Shown here: positions 8,190-15,505 of the stretch, piece by piece
Numbering within the stretch: the stretch's first letter is position 1
Layout: each line of letters opens with the position of its first letter
From: JANXXV01 sp038200305
GTDB lineage: Bacteria > Acidobacteriota > Terriglobia > Bryobacterales > Bryobacteraceae
Assembly: GCA_038200305.1 (NCBI GenBank)
Contig: JBBPYD010000216.1
Span: 1-40,220, forward strand
Reading direction: 5' to 3'
DNA length: 40,220 bases
Position numbers and translations under genes: made by a program
Notes under the pieces: model-generated
Seen by the model: only the letters and a program-made list of their open reading frames with translations
The model's database searches: none
Told to the model about the DNA's origin: nothing

Positions 8190-8683
8190 CATGTGCCTCC
8201 GAATGGCACGCGAACACGGGGCTTGAAGAGAATTGGGTCGTTGGCCAGATACGGAATAATCGGCCGGATGGAGTAGCCTTCGGGAATGGAAACAACGATG
8301 AAATCCGGCGATTGCCCGCCAGCGCCTAAATCGCATCCGGTTATGGAACAGGTGCATTCGCCGATTTCCTGAGCGCCTGCCGAATATCGCTCCAGCCGGA
8401 CCTGAATCATGTCGGGAGTGAGATTCGCGAGGATCGAAGTATTGCTGGTGTCGGTGCTGCCGGAAATAGCGAAGTTCTTGGCGGCGGCGATGATGGAATC
8501 GGCATTGTCACAAAAGTTCACCCCCTGCTGCGTGCCAACGTAGCGTGCAAGGTTGTAGATGATTTTGTGAAGCGTGTAGTATGTGTAGGTCACCCGCGCC
8601 AGTTCGGTCATCCCCATCAGTAACAGGATGAGCAGCGGCATGAACATTGCCATCTCCAGCATTGCGTTGCCGCGGCGCCTCAT
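8189..8683 (-). CDS. TadE-like pseudopilin (first copy)
   Basis: 164 residues. The N terminus MRRRGNAMLEMAMFMPLLIL gives a short basic leader, Gly5, then NAMLEMAMF with Glu at +5, the prepilin-type signature. The hydrophobic helix continues through LLLMGMTELARVTYTYYTLH, which is the TadE signature region. The rest is a periplasmic domain with paired cysteines (GECTCSITGCDLG) that probably form disulfides. The start overlaps the end of the tadG-like gene by four bases, and the stop overlaps the start of the second tadE-like gene, so the three minor pilin genes should be translationally coupled. It could also be called TadF; sequence alone does not separate these names. Confidence 0.86.
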   Translation of the reverse strand: MRRRGNAMLEMAMFMPLLILLLMGMTELARVTYTYYTLHKIIYNLARYVGTQQGVNFCDNADSIIAAAKNFAISGSTDTSNTSILANLTPDMIQVRLERYSAGAQEIGECTCSITGCDLGAGGQSPDFIVVSIPEGYSIRPIIPYLANDPILFKPRVRVPFGGT

Positions 8684-10014
8684 TGGTGCAGCACCACTTT
8701 GCCGGGCCCGTTCGTGATCTGACAGCCGCTGAAACTCCCTTGCCTCACCGGGACCGCGCTTCCGATATAGAGTGCATTAAAGCGGGCATCGGCATCCGCC
8801 GGATTCACGGTCACATTGTTCGGATTCGGCTCCACCAAGAACTGCCGGAACCCCAGCACGCTCATGGTGCCGGTTCCAGATAGCGTATCCACAATTGGAA
8901 TCGTAATCACGCGCCGGCCGTTACCCGTGTAAGCGGTGTAGTCGTCCAGATCGGTGAAGTCAACATCCCCGATTTCGCCGGCCGCAATCGTGTCCACCTC
9001 AGCCACGTTCTGGCAAGCCGTGGGGACGATAGTTGGATCGAAGCGCGCGGCCAGGCCGCAAACGAAATTGGAGGCTCCATTCGGGGGCCGGTTCTGGTTG
9101 CATGTGAGGGGGACGGCTGTCGCCCACACCAACTCCGCGGCGTTCACCGACACACACGCTTTCGCGGCAGTGGGGCTTGGCGGAAGACCCTGGGCGCCGA
9201 TGCGGTAGAGCTGCGATGTCTCGTCCGGAAAGAGCGTGGCATCGTTGTCCAAACGGTTCAGCAGCAGGTAGGGTATGCGGCGCGCGCTTGCTCCTAACAG
9301 ACCGGGTTGCGGAGCGCCAGTGCACATGTAACCCAGCGTGTAGCGGGTTTGCAGCGTGAAGCCGAAGTCCGTACTATCGCCGGGGTCGATAGCCGCAACC
9401 GCGACTGGCACGATGCCGCAGGCAGTGCAAAGCGGCGCGCTCCTGCCGGCCACGGATTGCGCCGCAACGCTTACCTTTCTGGCTTGACCGAGCGTAAGAA
9501 AGCTCCAGAAGGTGAGCGGGGCATCGGCGGTGATGTTGACGCGCACGTGTTTTGCCGTAGATCCCGAAGCTTCCGATCCGCTGCCCTCTCCTCCCACCGC
9601 ATCCACAACGGTTTCGAAATAAGAAGGGTCTGGCGCCTCGCTCGCCAGAATTCCTGTGGTATCGCCAATCGCCGCACCGCCAAAATCGTAACGGTTGTTG
9701 AATCCCGAAGAACTGTTGATGGTAAGGCGAGCCGCGCTGGTGGCGTCAATCATGCTCGCGTCGGTGCCGGTAAGCCTCTGGGCCGCAGCTAGAGCCATGG
9801 AGTTCGCAGCCGTCTTGAGTTCGCCCCGGATCAGGTACAGCCGCCCCAGGTCGATCGCGAACCCCATGAATCCGAAGAACACCGGGACCAGGATCACCAC
9901 GATCTGCATGGATATAGAGCCGCGCTCGAACGTGCGGCCGGTCCGCCTGGTCCGGAATCGTTTAATTTGGTTCTTCGTGTCCACGCGGTCCAACAAAGGT
10001 GGGATCTTTCGCAC
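8680..10014 (-). CDS. TadG-like Flp pilus assembly protein
   Basis: 444 residues. After a basic leader of about 32 residues comes the Tad/TadG N-terminal domain (PF13400 type): ERGSISMQIVVILVPVFFGF, then MGFAIDLGRLYLIRGELKTA and ANSMALAAAQRLTG. The long remainder is predicted extracytoplasmic, with several Cys residues (APLCTACGIVPVAVAAID, GCQIT) and no visible von Willebrand A metal-binding motif, which many TadG proteins carry. The 5' end overlaps cpaC by about 50 bases if GTG 10014 is used; GTG 9984 is an alternative with a shorter leader and neither has a strong ribosome binding site. It ends overlapping the next tadE-like gene. Confidence 0.82.
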   Translation of the reverse strand: MRKIPPLLDRVDTKNQIKRFRTRRTGRTFERGSISMQIVVILVPVFFGFMGFAIDLGRLYLIRGELKTAANSMALAAAQRLTGTDASMIDATSAARLTINSSSGFNNRYDFGGAAIGDTTGILASEAPDPSYFETVVDAVGGEGSGSEASGSTAKHVRVNITADAPLTFWSFLTLGQARKVSVAAQSVAGRSAPLCTACGIVPVAVAAIDPGDSTDFGFTLQTRYTLGYMCTGAPQPGLLGASARRIPYLLLNRLDNDATLFPDETSQLYRIGAQGLPPSPTAAKACVSVNAAELVWATAVPLTCNQNRPPNGASNFVCGLAARFDPTIVPTACQNVAEVDTIAAGEIGDVDFTDLDDYTAYTGNGRRVITIPIVDTLSGTGTMSVLGFRQFLVEPNPNNVTVNPADADARFNALYIGSAVPVRQGSFSGCQITNGPGKVVLHQ

Positions 10015-11362
10015 CCTTCTTTTTCTTCTTCTTCGAAGCGGACGCCTTCTCGTCGGCGGTGGAAGGCAGAAAGGCCTCCGCCATGTCAGGCAGCTTTACT
10101 CTTTCGTCAACAGGAAGCGGGCGGACCAGATGCGGCGTGATCACCACCAGCAACTCGTCGCTCGATTTCTTTACCGAACGGCTTCGGAAGAGCTGCCCCA
10201 GGATCGGGATATCGCCCAGCCCCTTCACGCGGTTCAGTATTTCAATCACGCGGTTGTCAATCAGTCCCGCAATGGCGAAACTCTCGCCATCTTTCAGGAT
10301 CACTTCCGTTTCCGCGCGGCGCGTTGAGACGGCGGGAATCAAAAAGCCTTGCAAAGTGACGGCATTCTCAAAATCAAGCGCACTCACTTCAGGATGCACC
10401 TTCAGATGAATGGACCCGCCCGGCGTAATGGTTGGCGTGAAGCCGAGTTGCACTCCGAACTTCTTGAATTGCACCGTGATCACCGGCGCGGTGGCCCCGC
10501 CCGTGGTGGTGGCCGTCAGAGTCGGAAATGGGAATTCGCCGCCTGCCAGAAAGCTTGCTTCACTGCCTTCGAGCGCGATCAGGTTCGGCTCGGCCAGAAT
10601 CTGCAAAAGATTACGCGCCTGCAACGCGCGAATGGTCGCGCCAATGTTCAGGTCCGGCCGGAACACGAATAGGTTCAGAAGATCGGAAAAGTTCACGGAG
10701 GGCGTGTTTGGATTGCCATTCTGGTTCTGCAACTGGCTGAATCGCGGTTGCGGGAACTGTTGCGTGCCAACGCTGCCGATACCTTTGGCGTTAGTGGAAA
10801 AGAGGTTGAATCCTACCTCGGACAGCGCGACGCGATCGATGGTAGCGAAACGAACTTGAAGTAAAATCTGTTTCGGATCGGCGTCGGCCGGCATCTGCAG
10901 CAGGTTCACCACGTTCTTTGCGCGCGTGGAAGCGAAGGCGGCGGCGCGCTTCGATTGCGCGGCGTCTTTTACGGCTCCAGTGAGTACCAGTGTTTCGGCA
11001 TTTCCAGTCACGGTAACCGTGGAATCGGGAAAGCCGTCGTGCATCTCTTTGCGGAAGGAATCAAAATCGCTTCCATCGGCGATGCTGCTGATGTTGTAGC
11101 GGGCGGGCGCCGATCCGGTTTCCCAAACGATCACCGTAGTCTTGCCCGGCCCCTTAGCGTTGATCATCACCTCGCGGGGGGAGACCACGATGGCGTCGGC
11201 GATTTTCGGCTCCGCCACAACCACGCGCAATACATCGCGATCGAACTGGAGCAATTCACCCTTGCCAGACACGATAGCCATGTCGCGCGAAGGCCCGGTC
11301 TGTGCGGCCGCCGGCAGAATCAACACAAATGCAAAGCAGATGGATGCAATGCGGCTACTCAT
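9962..11362 (-). CDS. cpaC: CpaC/RcpA outer-membrane secretin of the Tad pilus
   Basis: 466 residues from ATG 11362. It should form the outer-membrane channel of the pilus. A signal peptide is clear (MSSRIASICFAFVLILPAAA, residues 1-20). It is followed by the pilus N domain (GELLQFDRDVLRVVVAEPKI, then PREVMINAKGPGKTTVIVWE), a BON-like piece (TVTGNAETLVLTGAVKD) and the secretin core, including NLLQILAEPNLIALEGSEAS, KKFGVQLGFTPTITPGGSIH, GLIDNRVIEILNRVKGLGDI and PILGQLF. The C-terminal tail is unusual: a run of six lysines followed by a polar end. The longer ORF to 11476 is rejected because the signal peptide starts at 11362, which also gives an ATGA overlap with the cpaB stop. Confidence 0.95.
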   Translation of the reverse strand: MSSRIASICFAFVLILPAAAQTGPSRDMAIVSGKGELLQFDRDVLRVVVAEPKIADAIVVSPREVMINAKGPGKTTVIVWETGSAPARYNISSIADGSDFDSFRKEMHDGFPDSTVTVTGNAETLVLTGAVKDAAQSKRAAAFASTRAKNVVNLLQMPADADPKQILLQVRFATIDRVALSEVGFNLFSTNAKGIGSVGTQQFPQPRFSQLQNQNGNPNTPSVNFSDLLNLFVFRPDLNIGATIRALQARNLLQILAEPNLIALEGSEASFLAGGEFPFPTLTATTTGGATAPVITVQFKKFGVQLGFTPTITPGGSIHLKVHPEVSALDFENAVTLQGFLIPAVSTRRAETEVILKDGESFAIAGLIDNRVIEILNRVKGLGDIPILGQLFRSRSVKKSSDELLVVITPHLVRPLPVDERVKLPDMAEAFLPSTADEKASASKKKKKKGAKDPTFVGPRGHEEPN

Positions 11363-12243
11363 TGAAAGATTTCCTGGACGTGTTTGTCGCCGCGATAGAC
11401 ATCGACAACCAGTCTGGGTTTGGGCGGTTCCTTCTTTTCTTTTGCAGCCGGCTCTGCGGCGGTGATCTGGTTCCACACGCCGTTGTCGCGAATGTTCGGC
11501 GCTCTTCCACCACGCGCATACTTGGCTGTGCCCGCGAACATCGCCGGATCCAGTGATTCGGCTGTTGCAGCTTCATTGTCGGATACCGTTTTGTCTAATG
11601 GATTGCGGAGCGCCAGGCTGATTTTCCCCTGGTTTCTTGCGAGCTCAAGTTTCTGCGCGTCTTCCGGAGTTACCAATAGCGTTGCGGCCTGGTTGAGCGG
11701 CCTGGTCACTTTCACGTCGACCGTTTGGCCGGCTTCGGTGAGCCGCCCAATCGACAACACAATCACGTCCTGAAGAATGGTGGTGGTCAACGCTTCCCGC
11801 AGGGACCCGGTCCGCGTGAAGAGTACGTCTACATGCGAACGCGGCTGGATTAATCCGCCTGCGCTGGTGGCGTCGGTAACCAGAACGGACACGGCACGCT
11901 TCCCCGAATCGATGGTGGCCGAAAGTCCTTCAGCTCCGAACATGCTGGCAAATTTGTTTTTCGCAAACGGTTCGTTGGTGTTGATCGGCTGCAGCAGCAC
12001 CTGATCCAGAGCAGCGGTTTCCTCCGTAATGGCCAGCCTGGGCACATCTCTCTCGGCAATCCTCATGTGCTTCAGGTCCGCTTTTCTAAGCCGCGTGCCG
12101 GCCGGCATGTCGCGGGAAGCGGCAATTACGCCGGTGAGCGTTTCGGTCCGGGGCGCAGCCGCTTTTGCGTACACCAGCCACGTAAGCAACGCGGCGGAGA
12201 TCCACGCGCCCACGAAGATCATGAGCATTTTCTGGCGATCCAT
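11359..12243 (-). CDS. cpaB: CpaB/RcpC Flp pilus assembly protein
   Basis: 294 residues. CpaB is a periplasmic, membrane-anchored protein that supports the secretin and pilus assembly. It has one N-terminal membrane segment (about residues 7-26, MLMIFVGAWISAALLTWLVY). An SAF domain follows (GVIAASRDMPAGTRLRKADL) and then the RcpC domain (SGKRAVSVLVTDATSAGGLI, HVDVLFTRTG, LQDVIVLSIGR, VTRPLNQAATLLVTPEDAQK). The C-terminal 50 residues are polar and charged. It starts two bases after the stop of the upstream membrane protein gene, and its stop overlaps the cpaC start. Confidence 0.93.
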   Translation of the reverse strand: MDRQKMLMIFVGAWISAALLTWLVYAKAAAPRTETLTGVIAASRDMPAGTRLRKADLKHMRIAERDVPRLAITEETAALDQVLLQPINTNEPFAKNKFASMFGAEGLSATIDSGKRAVSVLVTDATSAGGLIQPRSHVDVLFTRTGSLREALTTTILQDVIVLSIGRLTEAGQTVDVKVTRPLNQAATLLVTPEDAQKLELARNQGKISLALRNPLDKTVSDNEAATAESLDPAMFAGTAKYARGGRAPNIRDNGVWNQITAAEPAAKEKKEPPKPRLVVDVYRGDKHVQEIFQ

Positions 12244-12245
12244 AA

Positions 12246-13820
12246 TCAGTGCTTCTCCAATAGAGTGGCCGTGCCATCTTTATATAACTGCTTCCAGCCG
12301 AGCTGCCGCAGAGCGGGAATAAGCGAATACTGGTTCGGTAGCAGCGCATGCGTGAAGCGGCCACTCCGCAACTGGTCCTGCCAGTCCGGCCGCACTTCAA
12401 CCAGGCGAATATAGTCTTTCATGTACTGGCCGCCGTAGAAGTCGCTGCGGCCGTCAAAGAAAACGAGCCGCGCCCCGTTGAACCGGTAAATGAGATAGCC
12501 GCCAAATTTGTCTGGAGCAAGCAGTCGAATGCCGGCGGGCAACTTATCAACCGCACTCGCCGCAGCCACAGGAAAGTCGCTGGGAGAAAATCCGGTTCGC
12601 GCCTGAATCGCTGGTGCATGAAGAGCTGCGAAGGCCAGAAACACAGCTACCGGCCCCAGTGCGATTCCATTCAGACTTGCGTCCAGGGTGCGCAAATTCC
12701 TCGAGTAACGTAGGAAATCTGAGATGCCGTGTTGCACCGCGGGCTGCAAGCCTTCCATCGAACCAAGCGCCCGCGTGATAGCTGCATTCGCAAGCGGCAG
12801 CACCAGCAGCGCAACCAGAGGCAGTCCGCGCGCCGAACGTAGCGCCAAACCGGTAAAGAGGACAGCCACGCCAAAGTGCGCTAGATTTCGTTGACCCAAT
12901 GCAAGCACTCCGCCCATTGCCGCGATCCCAAGGCACAGCAGGATCTGCGTGGATCCCTCCACGTGGAAATTGAAGCTTTGGAATTCGCCGATGCGATCGA
13001 TCAGATCGCTGTTGCCGAGATACGCAAGCACATGCCGGTGCAACTGCCATCCATATGGATTCAGGAAGCCGCCAGCAAACGCCGCACCGGCAACGCAGGC
13101 AAAGAATTTCGCGCGATCCCACTCGGCTTGGCGATCCAGCCGCCAAATCAGCGGCCTCAATAAATGCGAGCACGAATAAATAAGCGCAATCACCGGCGCA
13201 AGAAAAAAGCTTGCGTGAATGTTCGCCCACAGCACAGCGAAGCAGGCAACCGCAACCGCGTGAAAGGCTGTAAAATAGCTATCCGTCTTTTCCGCGAACC
13301 ACAGGGCAGCCAACAGGAAAATCCAACTGAACACATGCGGACGGGCCAGCCAATGCAGATTGGCGGTGGAAAGCATCGGGATCGCCATGGCACACGCGAC
13401 AAAAAAATTTCCGCCCGCCGCCCAGTGCAACTGGAACCAAAGCCACGTACACACCGCGATAGCCAGACCGTATAACAGCGCCACTCCACTGAGCCCATCC
13501 AGACGGTGCGCCGCACCCATCAATACGTCACCAGCCCACTCCCAGGCAAACCACGGCTGGCCGTTGCGGAGCAGCGAATAGGGATCGGTGCGTGGAAGTC
13601 CGGCGCCGGAAAGAATGGCTTCGCCCGTGCGAATATGCCAGCCGGTATCGGAATCCCTAAAGAGCTTTTGTGTGCCGTCGAAGAAAAAAAGACAAAGGAA
13701 TAACGTGAGAATGGAAATCAGCAAAGCGGCATCGGGCAAGAACCATGAGAGCCGCGAAACACTCGCCGGCGTGCCGTGGCCCATTACGCTGTGACCGTTA
13801 AGTGAGCAGGTCAAGTCCAT
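12246..13820 (-). CDS. Polytopic membrane protein, GT-C-like, inside the tad locus
   Basis: 524 residues with roughly ten hydrophobic segments between about residues 30 and 400 and a soluble C-terminal part of about 120 residues. The first loop has SDTGWHIRTGEAIL and LPRTDPYS (about 57-82), the pattern of membrane proteins related to GT-C glycosyltransferases, in which an acidic residue in this loop is catalytic. The C-terminal part contains DKFGGYLIYRFNGARLVFFD and GRSDFYGGQYMKDY, also typical of that group. No substrate can be named. Its place between flp and cpaB, with a two-base gap to cpaB, suggests a role linked to the pilus, possibly pilin glycosylation; that is inference. ATG 13784 is an alternative start. 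Confidence 0.7.
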   Translation of the reverse strand: MDLTCSLNGHSVMGHGTPASVSRLSWFLPDAALLISILTLFLCLFFFDGTQKLFRDSDTGWHIRTGEAILSGAGLPRTDPYSLLRNGQPWFAWEWAGDVLMGAAHRLDGLSGVALLYGLAIAVCTWLWFQLHWAAGGNFFVACAMAIPMLSTANLHWLARPHVFSWIFLLAALWFAEKTDSYFTAFHAVAVACFAVLWANIHASFFLAPVIALIYSCSHLLRPLIWRLDRQAEWDRAKFFACVAGAAFAGGFLNPYGWQLHRHVLAYLGNSDLIDRIGEFQSFNFHVEGSTQILLCLGIAAMGGVLALGQRNLAHFGVAVLFTGLALRSARGLPLVALLVLPLANAAITRALGSMEGLQPAVQHGISDFLRYSRNLRTLDASLNGIALGPVAVFLAFAALHAPAIQARTGFSPSDFPVAAASAVDKLPAGIRLLAPDKFGGYLIYRFNGARLVFFDGRSDFYGGQYMKDYIRLVEVRPDWQDQLRSGRFTHALLPNQYSLIPALRQLGWKQLYKDGTATLLEKH

Positions 13821-13866
13821 CGTTTGCCGCGCTTGGTATTTTCGGATGTAGACCCGCTGGGAACCC

Positions 13867-14052
13867 CTACTGACCCGAAGTGCCGATGCTTGCGAGGCCT
13901 CCGGTGATGCTGGTATACAAACTGGCCACAGCGGTGGACAATGTGTTCACCGTGGTGATCAGCGCCAGCCCGACAGCGGCGACAATGAGCGCGTATTCCA
14001 CCAGATCCTGGCCTTGCTCGTCTTTAAGTAAGCGAATAAAAAAGCGTTTCAT
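13867..14052 (-). CDS. flp: Flp/Fap major pilin
   Basis: 61 residues, the usual size of an Flp pilin. It has a positively charged leader (MKRFFIRLLKDEQG) cut after Gly14 by a prepilin peptidase. The mature N terminus is QDLVEYALIVAAVGLALITT, with the Glu-Tyr pair at +5/+6 that defines Flp pilins. The rest is a short, small-residue-rich tail ending in GLASIGTSGQ. A strong AAGGAG (14062-14067 on this strand) sits nine bases before the ATG, consistent with high expression. Only one flp copy is present here. It follows tadD by 17 bases. Confidence 0.96.
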   Translation of the reverse strand: MKRFFIRLLKDEQGQDLVEYALIVAAVGLALITTVNTLSTAVASLYTSITGGLASIGTSGQ

Positions 14053-14069
14053 GGCGACAAGCTCCTTAA

Positions 14070-15071
14070 TTATTTGGAAGCGGTTTTCACGGATTCCTCC
14101 GCGCCGACCGGGTCTTCCGTTCCCAACAACACCCTTTTCAAACCACCGCCGAACCTTCTCCAGCGGGATGCCTGAACATGCGGCAGAACGGCGAAAGGCT
14201 TGCCGTCCAGCTCGGAAACCAACTGTAAATTGCTCAGCGCCGCTGGATGATCGTTCCTATATCCTAGCGCTATGTTCAATTCCGTGCGCGCCTCCGAGTA
14301 CAGACCCTGCTCTATCAGGACAGCCGCCAGATTATTGTGCGCGGTGGCCGGATCGCTCACCGACTGCATATGCAGCACCGCTTCCTTTGGCTGAGAAGCG
14401 AGCGCAATCCCCAGATTATTACGTGCGATCTGCGAATGCGGTGCAATCGCCAGAGCCTTGCGGAGCTCATCGGCGGCTTCCGTTTTCTTGCCCTGCAGCA
14501 GAAGATTATAACCGAGATTATTATGCAGAGAATCCGATTTGGGATTTACCGCCAGGGCGGCGCGATAGCTTTCCTCAGCCTTCGCCAACTCGCCCGCCTC
14601 ATCTTCCAAAATGCCAATCCAACTCAGGACTTCACACGGAACAGCGCCATGCGCAGCCCGGAATTTCGCGAGAGCAGTCATGGCTTGCCCAGGCAAATCC
14701 AGATTCCGCAGCAGGCGAGCCTGCCCCACCGCGATGTCCGCCGAATCCGGAAACTGCACTGCCGCTAACCGGTAATGTTCGGCGGCCAGCTCCGGATATC
14801 CGGTCTGCTCGTAGTGACGCGCCAGCTCGATCCGGATTCTGACGTTATTGGGATCGGCGGTCATCTTCTGGCGAAGCTCTCGCACGATCGCGTCGCCATC
14901 ACCAGCGTCGGCTGCGTTGACGATCTGCCGCTTCATAAGGGTAGAAATTTGAGAAGCTTGCGGCACCTTCTCGGGATGTTTCACCAGCCCCGCCGAGGTA
15001 GTATGTACGGTGCGCGTACAGGAGGAAAGCAGCAGAGCGGAGAGTAACATAGCCGGGACTAAAATGGTCAT
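14070..15071 (-). CDS. tadD: TadD, TPR lipoprotein of the Tad machine
   Basis: 333 residues from ATG 15071. TadD is thought to act as a pilotin-like lipoprotein for the secretin. The N terminus is a lipoprotein signal with lipobox LSSC and lipidated Cys18 (MTILVPAMLLSALLLSSC). Several tetratricopeptide repeats follow, for example RIELARHYEQTGYPELAAEH, KAEESYRAALAVNPKSDSLH, NNLGYNLLLQGKKTEAADEL and NNLAAVLIEQGLYSEARTEL. The longer ORF to 15167 is rejected because its extension covers the end of the DUF192 gene and lacks a signal peptide. The ATG comes two bases after the upstream stop. Confidence 0.88.
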   Translation of the reverse strand: MTILVPAMLLSALLLSSCTRTVHTTSAGLVKHPEKVPQASQISTLMKRQIVNAADAGDGDAIVRELRQKMTADPNNVRIRIELARHYEQTGYPELAAEHYRLAAVQFPDSADIAVGQARLLRNLDLPGQAMTALAKFRAAHGAVPCEVLSWIGILEDEAGELAKAEESYRAALAVNPKSDSLHNNLGYNLLLQGKKTEAADELRKALAIAPHSQIARNNLGIALASQPKEAVLHMQSVSDPATAHNNLAAVLIEQGLYSEARTELNIALGYRNDHPAALSNLQLVSELDGKPFAVLPHVQASRWRRFGGGLKRVLLGTEDPVGAEESVKTASK

Positions 15072-15073
15072 TG

Positions 15074-15415
15074 TCACTTTTCGAACTCGAGCTGGTCGCC
15101 CGCCATCGTGCCGGTTGCGTCGATGGTCCCGGCGGGCAATTCCAGCACGGAATGCGCCATCAGGCACAGTGCCATCCGGCGGCGGCCCATTTCCTTCCTC
15201 ACCTTTAGAACTTTTCGCTTCTTATTCAAAAACAATACGTCGATGGCAAACTTCATGCCGAAAGTATGGACGGCTTCGCACGGCACAATCCACAGGCCTT
15301 GGCCTTCGGTCAACCCGGTATACTTTAACAGACCGGTACGCCTCTTCTTGCTTGTGTCGGCGATTTCAATCACGCCGCCGAGTAGAGCAGCCCTTGTTCT
15401 GTTTTCGACCCGCAC
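15074..15415 (-). CDS. DUF192 family protein at the head of the tad operon
   Basis: 113 residues. It matches the DUF192 pattern: EIADTSKKRRTGLLKYTGLT near the N terminus, GQGLWIVPCEAVHTFGMKFA in the middle (the family usually reads MLFVF...V.FWMKNT), then IDVLFLNKKRKVLKV and SVLELPAGTID near the end (usually LELPAG). The family has a small beta fold of unclear function. No signal peptide is obvious, while many DUF192 proteins have one. It is the first gene of the minus-strand tad block and sits two bases from tadD. The start is a GTG; no better start is visible. Confidence 0.8.
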   Translation of the reverse strand: MRVENRTRAALLGGVIEIADTSKKRRTGLLKYTGLTEGQGLWIVPCEAVHTFGMKFAIDVLFLNKKRKVLKVRKEMGRRRMALCLMAHSVLELPAGTIDATGTMAGDQLEFEK

Positions 15416-15438
15416 CGCTTGATAACACCCCTAACACC

Positions 15439-15461
15439 CGGCGCATAGGTTTGTTGCGCCG
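15439..15461. promoter_or_regulatory. Inverted repeat in divergent intergenic region (7-bp arms, 9-nt loop)
   Basis: CGGCGCA and TGCGCCG are perfect inverted copies separated by nine bases. They lie in the 90-base gap between the divergent tad operon and the large propeller gene, 24 bases upstream of the DUF192 start. Position and symmetry suit a transcription factor operator, but an RNA hairpin is equally possible. Confidence 0.45.
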
Positions 15462-15466
15462 TCTGG

Positions 15467-15484
15467 AAGAACTTATGGGTTCTT
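15467..15484. promoter_or_regulatory. Second inverted repeat in the same divergent gap
   Basis: AAGAAC and GTTCTT are perfect inverted copies around TTATGG. The element lies five bases from the preceding inverted repeat and 21 bases before the GTG of the plus-strand propeller gene. It could be a separate operator half for the plus-strand gene. The arms are short, so chance is possible. Confidence 0.35.
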
Positions 15485-15505
15485 GAAGGGTTTAGAGTAT
15501 CTTAA

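Noticed and set aside
8190..8357. Upstream extension of the second tadE-like gene
   Set aside because: It lies within the first tadE-like gene, and the prepilin leader begins at 8189.
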